Part shown: positions 54,701-61,200 of the stretch, piece by piece
Layout: each line of letters begins with the position of its first letter
Numbering within the stretch: the stretch's first letter is position 1
Origin: Watersipora subatra
Lineage: Eukaryota > Bryozoa > Gymnolaemata > Cheilostomatida > Watersiporidae
Assembly (NCBI RefSeq): GCF_963576615.1
Contig: NC_088708.1
Coordinates: 64,892,672-64,956,671 of the forward strand
Reading direction: 5' to 3'
Length of the DNA: 64,000 bases
Position numbers and translations under genes: made by a program
Notes under the pieces: generated by a model
Databases searched by the model: none
The model's input: the letters and a program-made list of their open reading frames with translations, nothing else
Told to the model about the DNA's origin: nothing

Positions 54701-57373
54701 TGGTTACCGTAAGCAGTTCTAAACGATCACCTTCATGATTATAATAGCTCAAATAAGCTGTGCATGTAAATGACTGCGTTATTCAATGTAGTTGGGCTGA
54801 GGTAAGGAGAATCAACGACCAGCTAATGGCTTTAGAGAGAGCGTTCCTCTATGACCTAGGAATTCTCACCAGAAAATATATCAAGTGAGTATGACCATAC
54901 AAAGAAGCTTAGGGTCACTAGAAACAGCTGACATTGTTTGTTTAGGTTTCTGTTCACCGACTGTGTACTTTGTTTCTGGGCTTGTGCTTGTTTCTGTGCC
55001 TGTGCTTGTTTCTGCTATTCATCTAGCATACTTTTGTTACACATTGATAAATATTTTTCATAGCTGTCTATATATCTAGCACACCCTCAATACATATATA
55101 TCACTGCATTTACTCTCCGTTTTATACTTACTATACCATTCTATATATCTAGCACACCCTCAATACATATATATCACTGCATTTACTCTCCGTTTTATAC
55201 TTACTATACCGTTCTATATATCTAGCACACCCTCAATACATATATATCACTGCATTTACTCTCCGTTTTATACTTACTATACCATTCTATATATGTACTT
55301 TATTCGCTTTACATGTGAGGTACGTGCGTATAATACTCGCTATACACATATTATACTTACTTTATATGGGCTCTCCTTACTATACATATACATCACTGCA
55401 TTTACTACCCTACAGGATGAAGTTATTCGCCGAGTTAAATTTCGTGGAAATTGTCTTTTTAAGCATATTCGCGGATCAAGTTATTCATGGATTAACACAT
55501 TCGCAAATAAATTAATCCGTGAAAGGAGCTAGCAATAGAGTAAAACCTTTATGTGCGTATAACACGTGTTTAGGTTTTTTTTTAGCTAATAATTTTATGT
55601 CGATCATGCTAAGCTATAAATTTCTGGCAGCATCCAAAGGTTTTCATGAATGTTCATTGATTTGGAGGCCTTTGGTGAACCAACAACTTGTAGTAAGTTA
55701 TGAGTTTTTTTAACGTAAAGAACTGCAGGAGATTTCTTTCAATGAAGATGCCTTGCCGAATTCCAAATAACTTGTGACAACCTTGAAAAATTTGGTAAAG
55801 AAGTATGATGCATTGGCAATGGGCTCAACTCAATGCCTCGGCGGAGATTTTAAAAAAGTTTGGAACTCAGCTACGTTTACTAACTCTGCCTAGCGGCTAG
55901 TTTTTAGTTTGAGGTAGTAGTTATTCTCCCTTGTGTTAAAAATAAAACTAATTATTCGCAGATTTTAATAATTTGCGGATTTGACGACGTGAACCCGCGA
56001 ATTATTAAATCCATCGAATATTTTTATCCTGCAGGGTATATGTTTTATACTTACTATATCACGCTATATTTGTACTGTTTTATTATACACATATTATACT
56101 CGCTATACACATATTATACTCGCTATATATGGGCTCTCCAGGCTATTAATTTATTATACCATACTTTTATTTGCTATACATGAGCTATACTTGCCATATA
56201 TGAGCTATATTTTGCAATACACGAGCTAAATGTTGCAGGCATGTGGTCTTTGCACCAAGTGCCACCGATTCCTACGCTAGTTCAGCTTTCCCCGGCATCT
56301 CTGATGCCCTCTATAAGATTGAACCGAACGATGAAGCTGCCTGGGACCGTGTTAAGGTAGGTAACTGTTCAGCCTATCTGTAGCATATTTACCGCTGTAT
56401 GCACTGCTGACATCACTAGTGTTACACGTTACATATTTTTGTCGTATTTTTCATCTTTGTAGTATGTAAATGGTTTCAAACGTCGCATATTCAATTGTTT
56501 GAAGTGATTCAAACCTCCGATTCAAGGGGGGTATTTTCGAAAACATCATATCAACAACGAAGTACTGCGTATGATGTAAACATCAATATTCATATTATTG
56601 CACAATTCTTTGCGATCAGTGGTTGGATTTTCATCGTATTCATTGATTACATCCTTAAAGCATCCCTACACAGCTCTGTTTTCAACGCACGTGTTTTAAA
56701 AATATTTTAAAACACGTTTATTTTAAAATGTCCAAACACAATATTATAAAATGTCAAAATTTTTCTTTTAAATTTGGAGTTAATTTCTAAAATGGTGAAC
56801 GCTCTGTTCTCAGAGGAGTTAATTATCACAATACTCGACCTAGTGGTTGCGTTTAACATTTATTTAATGATAGATGGCCGAAGAGAAAAAAATGACGCTG
56901 TGTACAACCATGGCAGATGCTATAAATAGTCATTGTACATTGGAGGGGGACGACATCAACTCCGAATTTGAAAGAAAAATTTCCCACACATTTGACCTTG
57001 AACGCATGTTAATAGTGTCAGCCGCAATATACAATATGCACCCCGCTGTAACTAAAAGCGCAACAGGTTAGTATAGAAAACGCGGAGTTGTGCAACAATT
57101 TCTTCGTAGCATGTGAACTTGTCAGCTACGAACAATTGGAAGCCGTGTGACCACTCCTGCGTATCATGTAAATACGTCCTCACCATTCCTGCACTCAAAT
57201 CCACAACTTTGAGGCTCAAAAATTCGTAGCATGTAACACTAATGATATTCACTAGTTCAATTATATCACTCTGGTCAACTGGCGAGTTGTTTGTGTTGTA
57301 GGAGGAGCTGACGAAATCAGTCTACACAATAGAGTCAGCAGCCAAGGCTATCACAGTAGGAATGATAATCTAG
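24716..57373 (+). CDS. M28B peptidase (glutamate carboxypeptidase II / NAALADase-like)
   Basis: Type II membrane zinc peptidase of the FOLH1/NAALAD family. Coding exons: 24716-24909, 33736-33895, 35165-35296, 38018-38143, 39635-39827 (A) or 40086-40284 (B), 42775-42970, 43578-43663, 45927-46046, 46149-46231, 47472-47603, 50249-50331, 50573-50663, 51187-51496, 53977-54064, 54792-54884, 56239-56356, 57302-57373 (TAG). All phases agree, giving 758 (A) or 760 (B) residues, close to human FOLH1 (750). Residues 6-25 form one membrane anchor. Zinc ligands and catalytic residues by family position (A numbering): His371 (NHRDAW), Asp381 (VDATSG), Glu418/Glu419 (WDGEEYG), Asp447 (LNCDSG), His559 (PLYHTSY). 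The glutamate-binding Asn and Lys of FOLH1 are not kept, so the substrate may differ. The C-terminal dimerisation domain is complete. I cannot choose between FOLH1, NAALAD2 and NAALADL1 orthology. Intron 1 (8.8 kb) and several others are repeat-laden. Confidence 0.93.
25910..26053 (+). repeat. 12-bp tandem array, left part
   Basis: TATCCAATACCTA-type 12-base units in intron 1 of the peptidase gene. It is the same array as 27183-28000, from which it is separated by an inserted pogo-like element. Confidence 0.85.
26055..27182. mobile_element. pogo/Tigger-like non-autonomous element inserted in an array
   Basis: The left end CAGTCAAACATGGATAACTC is matched by the exact inverted right end, and both sides are flanked by TA, the duplication typical of Tc1/mariner/pogo elements. 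Repeated GTTCGAATTA and GAGTTATC words lie near both ends. About 1.13 kb, no intact transposase. It splits the 12-bp array of intron 1 and contains the large hairpin at 26735-26860. Confidence 0.85.
26735..26860. repeat. 126-base hairpin with ~57-base arms
   Basis: The arms begin CACGGGCTAGCCGGGTCACG and end in its complement, pairing almost perfectly (a few mismatches) around a 10-base loop. The stem is more GC-rich than its surroundings. It lies inside the pogo-like element. Confidence 0.9.
27183..28000 (+). repeat. 12-bp tandem array, right part, with higher-order repeats
   Basis: About 800 bases of 12-base units related to TATCCAATACCTA. Variants (TATCCAAAATCTA, TATCCAGTACCTA, GTTCAATATCTA) recur in the same order about every 240-300 bases, so there is a higher-order period. 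Long open frames of [10 protein letters not shown]-like peptide are by-products of a unit length divisible by three. Confidence 0.9.
28015..29240 (+). other. intron 1 sequence, nothing recognised
   Basis: AT-rich intronic DNA with no exon, array or element that I can support on either strand. Confidence 0.4.
29245..29340 (-). mobile_element. tRNA-like SINE fragment
   Basis: On the minus strand it reads TAGCTCAGTAGTTATAAAGT then CAGAGCTCTGATGC, an A-box-like tRNA head. The B-box is poor. Low-confidence member of the tRNA-derived repeats in this window. Confidence 0.35.
30093..30400 (+). repeat. two-copy direct repeat (~185-base period)
   Basis: 30093-30205 and 30275-30395 share CCGTAA..GATATATCGGCTT, GTTTCACTTTTCTTT and TAGCTAGACCAAT blocks at about 85 per cent identity by eye. 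Intronic, no coding content. Confidence 0.7.
31248..31425 (-). mobile_element. tRNA-derived SINE, minus orientation
   Basis: Reverse complement: GATTGGTGCAGGTGTTACAG, box-B-like GAGGTTCAAGTCCTG, then TTTTTTCCTAACCTCCGAGC, a GACAGATGGACAAACAGAC stretch and a tail ATATTATAGCAAAGA. The same order occurs in the plus-strand copies near 43180 and 49325, which defines a family. Confidence 0.7.
32127..32913 (+). mobile_element. tandem pair of ~390-base inverted-end elements
   Basis: Copy 1 (32127-32520) and copy 2 (32527-32913) are head to tail, separated by six bases. Each has ends related to CAGAGCCGTATAGTTTCACA and its inverse. The outer ends match best (TTTCACAGAGTCCCGTGACC at both extremes), while the inner ends are more diverged. 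No ORF. Copies share ATTAGAGATCAGTATGTCGA and the TAAGTTATAATGGAGAGGCC block. Confidence 0.85.
32922..33289 (+). repeat. 40-bp minisatellite
   Basis: About nine copies of a 40-bp unit with GTGACCTAGCAGGAGTAGG then TTTAACCTAGGAATAGCCAGA. An A/B type alternation (AGTAGG versus AGGATC) is visible. It begins a few bases after the MITE dimer and lies about 450 bases before exon 2 of the peptidase gene. Confidence 0.9.
35320..36712 (+). repeat. 19-bp minisatellite, ~1.4 kb
   Basis: About 72 copies of GTACCTGTATGTGTTTAAT and one-base variants (CCCG, CCGG, TTCAAT, an 18-base form lacking one A). Blocks of variants recur, so larger segments were duplicated. It starts about 25 bases downstream of the exon-3 donor (GTTAGT at 35297) of the peptidase gene. 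Confidence 0.95.
36713..38017 (+). other. remainder of intron 3 of the peptidase gene
   Basis: No exon. A fragment near 37605-37670 (GACAGACAGACGGACACAG, then TTATTATAGTAAAGA) matches the tail of the tRNA-derived SINE family. The acceptor for exon 4 is TTTGTAG at 38011-38017. Confidence 0.5.
38195..38285 (+). mobile_element. SINE-like fragment
   Basis: Contains ATTGGTAGAGCACTTACAGA and GGTAACCAACCCACCTCAAG, suggestive of a degenerate tRNA-like head. It lacks a good box B, so the call is tentative. Confidence 0.3.
38329..39569 (+). mobile_element. decayed pogo/Tigger DNA transposon
   Basis: TA-flanked, with the left end CAGTAATACTTCAACTTACG and a right end whose complement starts CATTCATACTTCGACTTACG. 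Words such as TACGAG recur at both ends, as in Tigger-type termini. At 38940-39170 a frame contains [19 protein letters not shown], like the C-terminal tail of Tigger-type transposases (RQ..SLDRF..KR). Upstream frames are broken. Dead copy in intron 4 of the peptidase gene. Confidence 0.8.
39635..39827 (+). other. alternative exon A of the peptidase gene
   Basis: 64 codons plus one base, entering in phase 0 (acceptor ATAG) and leaving in phase 1 (donor GTATAC). It encodes [20 protein letters not shown], then a variable stretch and [14 protein letters not shown], and ends [11 protein letters not shown]. It covers the protease-associated segment that in FOLH1 includes the DPLTPGYPA motif. It is interchangeable with exon B. 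Confidence 0.9.
40086..40284 (+). other. alternative exon B of the peptidase gene
   Basis: 66 codons plus one base, phase 0 in (acceptor TTTTAG) and phase 1 out (donor GTAATT), identical to exon A. It encodes [20 protein letters not shown], a variable stretch, [14 protein letters not shown] and [11 protein letters not shown]. The intron between A and B is 258 bases. Splicing A directly to B would shift the frame. Confidence 0.9.
40555..41276. mobile_element. TA-flanked MITE (CCCTGCAGGAT family), copy 1
   Basis: Begins CCCTGCAGGATGAAATTA and ends TTTAATCCGGTAGGG, with TA on each side. Shares TAAGCTATAAATTTCTGGC and GATTTGGAGGCCTTTGGT with the copy at 55408-56036. No ORF, 722 bases, intronic. 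Confidence 0.85.
41405..41585 (+). repeat. ~40-bp tandem array with a degraded continuation
   Basis: Four clear copies of AATATAGGTCATTAGTAGCA plus TTGATTATTTGTTTCATTACC. Diverged TAGGTCAT-type units continue to about 42200. Intronic. Confidence 0.8.
43180..43362 (+). mobile_element. tRNA-derived SINE
   Basis: Reads GATTGGTGCAGGGGTTTGAG, box-B-like GAGTTCGAATCCTG, then GGACGAACCAATGGGCATGG and the tail ATATTATAGTAAAAA, in the same order as the copies near 31248 and 49325. Not a functional tRNA gene. Confidence 0.7.
43713..45070 (+). repeat. 25-bp minisatellite, ~1.36 kb
   Basis: About 54 copies of TACTTATAGTTCCATAGTG then TTGGAG, with blocks of variants (TTTCATAG, TTAGAAT) that recur about 400 bases apart, indicating segmental duplication inside the array. 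It lies in the intron after the exon ending at 43663. Confidence 0.95.
45189..45880. mobile_element. pogo-like MITE
   Basis: TA-flanked. The left end CAGTCCTACCTCAACATAC and the inverse of the right end CAGTCGTACTTCGACATAC are close to the ends of the decayed element at 38329. About 690 bases with no transposase, ending about 45 bases before the peptidase exon at 45927. Confidence 0.85.
46196..46735 (+). repeat. 38-bp minisatellite spanning a peptidase splice donor
   Basis: About 14 copies of a unit GAGTACGGTATCATTGG, TTCAATAGAATGG, TTAGACGT. The first copy is coding ([12 protein letters not shown], exon end 46231). The donor GTGAGT at 46232 is made of the unit's last GT plus the first bases of the next copy. 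Each copy thus carries exon end plus donor. The last, diverged unit ends at a GTGAGTAAAC that may be the original donor (about 46726). Confidence 0.92.
46736..47471 (+). other. intron remainder before the exon at 47472
   Basis: AT-rich, with a short C run at about 46739-46746. No exon is recognised. Acceptor TTGCAG at 47466-47471. Confidence 0.4.
48205..48262. repeat. hairpin palindrome
   Basis: TTTGTTGGTCAATATGTAT pairs with ATACGTATTGACCAACAAA around a short AT loop. Intronic. It may be the residue of a small foldback element. Confidence 0.7.
48553..48772 (+). repeat. two-copy direct repeat (~126-base period)
   Basis: TTGCACCAAACTTGCAGT followed by an AT-rich block with AATATTTAAAT occurs twice. 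The second copy starts near 48677. Intronic, non-coding. Confidence 0.7.
48773..49320 (+). other. intronic sequence, nothing recognised
   Basis: Part of the 2.6-kb intron between exons 47472-47603 and 50249-50331. No exon or element is supported here. Confidence 0.4.
49325..49555 (+). mobile_element. tRNA-derived SINE, longest copy
   Basis: The 5' part has AGATCATCAGGTGTAATAAG (shared with 15775). The tRNA-like part has GCGAGTTAGTTAAGTGGTGC and box-B-like GAGTTCGATTCCTG. The 3' part has TTTTCCTAACCTCCAAATAT, GGACAGACGAACAGCCATGA and the tail TTATTATAGTAAAGA. It is the best reference copy for the family in this window. Confidence 0.75.
50400..50449 (+). repeat. 16-bp triplet repeat
   Basis: Three copies of GCAACAAACTGGCAC-type units just downstream of the exon ending at 50331. 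Short, recent duplication. Confidence 0.8.
51497..53976 (+). other. 2.5-kb intron of the peptidase gene
   Basis: Donor GTGAGT and acceptor GTTCAG, phase 1. AT-rich. I find no conserved exon, array or clear element on either strand. Confidence 0.5.
55068..55290 (+). repeat. 73-bp tandem repeat, three copies
   Basis: Three nearly identical 73-base units starting CTATATATCTAGCACACCC and containing TCACTGCATTTACTCTCCG, with a partial fourth. Intronic. Confidence 0.9.
55408..56036. mobile_element. TA-flanked MITE (CCCTGCAGGAT family), copy 2
   Basis: Begins CCCTACAGGATGAAGTTATT and ends TTTTTATCCTGCAGGG between TA dinucleotides. Collinear with 40555-41276 but about 90 bases shorter. No ORF. Confidence 0.85.
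56357..57301 (+). other. last intron of the peptidase gene
   Basis: Donor GTAGGT and acceptor TTGTAG. A 65-residue open stretch at 56874-57071 ([20 protein letters not shown] onward) ends near a GTTAGT and could be a fragment of an inserted element's gene, but I do not recognise it and call no gene. Confidence 0.4.
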
Positions 57374-57697
57374 AGCGAAACTGTAATAACGGGCGTCTAG
57401 CAATCAGTTCGTACCTTTAAACTCAAACCAGTAAATTAATGTAAGGTCAAGGCTAAATCACCAGCGCTTCCATGTAAATGAAAGCTTTATTTTTTATATG
57501 GCGCTCATTTGTTGGAAAGCGAACGTCAGGTTTTGCAGAGTTACAATTCTCAGGCTAAAACTAAGAAAGACTAATGATTTTACCCCTTTATACCCATCCA
57601 CAGCTTTGTATTCTAGAACCCCCACTATCATTTTACTTTGACCTAAATATCTATGCAAATGTAACGACGCTTTTGATCATATTTCTTGTAAAATAAA
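57374..57697 (+). other. 3' untranslated region of the peptidase gene
   Basis: Non-coding sequence after TAG. The first AATAAA hexamer is at 57692-57697, followed by a T-rich stretch. The end is inferred. The gene converges on ETHE1, whose stop codon is at 58259. Confidence 0.4.
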
Positions 57698-58258
57698 TAT
57701 ATTTTTAGTTGCTTATATCATGTAGGCTTTACGACAACATTGTAGCAGATGGATGGTGAAATCCTTTGCTTTCTTCAATCACAATGTCAGAATTTAATTA
57801 ATATCATGTGACAACTTGCCCGCTGATGGATTGTAAAAGGAACAAATGTACTTGCTGAGAATACTAATGACAATATGTTAATCAGTATACTTTTATTATC
57901 AGTGTAATTTTACTTGGCAACTGAGTAGATGGAAGGTCTTAAAAAAGGAACTATTAGGTGAGCAATGTGACAAATAGCGAGTCAGTGTGCAATCATTCAT
58001 GAAATATCATCAGAGTGTAGGCATAATAGCAAACACAAGACAGAATCATGCTAGTAGTGCAAAAGAATGATGGCCATATCACGCAGAAGATGCGAGTAGA
58101 GAATGTTTAGGAAAAAATCATTCTATTGCAATAGAAAAATAATATCTTCTATCATGCGCACAATATTATCAAAATATAATACAAAACGCTCACAAAATGA
58201 TTGCATTGTAATATGACCACAGGTGACATGCATCCAACTTTTTTACCTACAGCTAAAA

Positions 58259-61200
58259 TTAGGTTTCGGCTTCTGTTGGGACGTCAACAATACCGCAGAG
58301 AAGGTTGGCCGGAAGAGCTCGATCTAAAAAAACATTCGGGATAAAACTAAAATATTCATAGTAAAACTTGCATCATATATACATGTATGTATGAGGATGT
58401 CATAAGACCACATACTTCTTAACAATGCATATGGTTTGAAATGTTCATTAGCCATGCCGCTTCATATTTCAATCTCATAGAAATCACGTAAGTTTTGAAA
58501 GACAAGCCCGATAGGCACTTCAAGTGACACGGTTCTAGAAGATGTAGACATGCTCATGCAGGTGTTGACCAATGACTAGAAACACAAACCTCGCTCTATT
58601 TGTCATAAATTTATGCACGGCGATGCCCTTAAGCCTGGTTCCCATATCGATTGCGAGACTCCCGCGGTAACTTGCGCAGCAAAACTTTGGCGATGTTAGG
58701 CTTGGCAGCATATGTTCGCATATAAGCTGCATCGCTAAACATAATCGCGTAAAGTACCTGCTCTGATAATAACAAGGTTGCTCAACGATAACTTCTGATT
58801 ATGAACTTATCTAAATCTGTCCAATCTAAACTAGCCTGCATTATAATTGAGCAATAACAGATATTGTATATAGAAAAGTTTGCTATTTAATAAATGCTTA
58901 AAAGTAAATATTGATAGAATAGTGTTTTATATATAGCAAAAATTATTGGACAAAAATAAGATTTTTATTACATTTGGTATTATCATTATCAAACTATTCA
59001 AATGAAACATTGAGATAAGTGCCTAGATGATAGAAAAACTGAAAACAATCGGAATCCAAAACCTACTCAATTTCCTGTTAATGAATTGCCTTTTAATTTA
59101 CAAAGTAGAATTCTACAGAAATTATGTAGCCTCAAACATGATAAATTTTGTGGTTGAAGAAGAAATTTCGTTTACATTTCCTATATTATTGTGACTGAAA
59201 TATGTTGTTCAACAATCAAGTTAATTTTAAAAATTAATAGCTCTTAACCCTTTCCAATCTAATTATGAACGCATCAACTGTCCTGCTATGACTAATTAAC
59301 TTTTCATGCAATTTCGATATCAAAACAAGTGCGCATTAAAACTGTGATTGCTTAGTCTAAGATGGTCAGATTTTGTTCTAGTCTTTTGCATTAGAAAGCT
59401 GTCATATTTTCCCACCAGATTGTATTGCTTGTTGAGCTATAATTCTTTTTCAACATTGTACAAAATTACAGATAGTGCAGGAGGCTTCGTACAGCGCTTC
59501 AAGTATGGCAACTTTGCAAGAATGATATGCTTTTTAAAAGTGTTACATCACAGTAAAACTTTGTCAGATACTGCTTAGATATGTTATAAGTAAGCTCACA
59601 AAAAATCACAGAAAAATATATACTAGATCAAAAGATACAGCAAAATAAGTACAGAAACTTCAATTGGACAATTAGCAGAGATATCACATCTTACCAGACA
59701 TTATTGACAGCACAATGTTTTAAAGGATTTAAATTGAAATTTTTAGTTATTCACTATTCTCTTTACAACAAAATACATTTACACAAAAAAACATTTATTG
59801 CAAATCGCGTTCAGTATGCCAGCGCCGGAAACATGGCACTGGGCAGAGGGGTATATTGCCGCACTCGGCACAACAATATTTAGTTTCTACTCGTTTCCGA
59901 TCAGTGCTACCGGCTGTTCTGTGCCTTGAAGCATTACACACACGACATCGACGGGCAACTGGATTTCCTCTACTGCTTGTTGCTGGGTTGAAAGATGGAA
60001 AGTGGTGATTCGTGTTTAGACGAGCAAGATCAGTGCCGATTGACCGTGGTCTTCCACGCTGGCCGCCAGTGCATGTAGGGTCTGGTCCAGCTTCATTCAG
60101 GAGGAGATCGACCAGTTTGAGCCGAAAATCAAGCGCAGAAATTGTTGTACCAGTGTTCTGCTTGTAAACTACATGTGTGTGGCAATGTCCAATAAGTGGA
60201 AAAAAAAGCTTTTTGTACCACTTCAAACTACGGCGATCCATATTATAATATTTGATGCACTGATCTGCCAAATCTACACCACCCATGTACTTATTGTAGT
60301 CGATAATTGGCCCGGGTTTAACTATCTCCCTGTCATTCCATGTTCTTTTTTCTAGGGTTTTAAGAATAAAATCAGAATGTTTGTTAGAGCCAAATACAAT
60401 AAAGTTTTTATCTCGCCAGCAGCCGGTCAACACTGGTGGACAGGTAAAGTATTGTGACTGGCCTTTAGCGAGTGGTTGATTTGATGTGAAATTTTTAATA
60501 TCTTTTGGCACATGCTTTCTGTTGGAACGGAGGGTTCCATACGCATAAGTTCCGCGTTCATATAATTCCTTCAGCAACTGAGGGCTTGTGTACCAGTTGT
60601 CCATGACAAGTTCATGGCCGTTGTTGAAAAATCCGTCCATCATATCCAAGACGATTCTGTGTGCTACGCCTTGTGAAATGTCAGCATTCTCTCTATCCCG
60701 ACCTTGGTATAGTGAATATCGACAGACATAGCCGGTGTCACTTTCCGCTAAAACATAGCCTTTCATACCAAACCTTGCTCTCTTTTTTGGTATATACTGC
60801 TTAAAAATCAGGCGACCTTTGAACAGCAGCAATGTCTCATCAATCGCTATATGCTTTTTAGGTCTATAAACGCTCTCAAATCTACGATTTAGTAGGTGAA
60901 TTATTGGAGAGATGCGGTGGATACGACTGGTGGGCGCCAAATCATTATCCACAAAGTGCAGGGCATTCAAGATTTTCATGAATTTGTCTCGTGACATCAC
61001 GCTGTTAAAAAGTGGGGTGGCCAGTTTGGGATCAGTGCTGAAATATGACTGAAGTGTAGGTTTTTTGATTATGCCAGTCAGCATGATGAGAGCAAAGAAT
61101 CTCTGAAGATCGTTCATGTTGATTGGCTGCCAGTTCTGGTGTTTGGAGTTTCCAAATCGGTTTGTCTCTACTAGGATCAAATTCATAATTTCGTCAGTCA

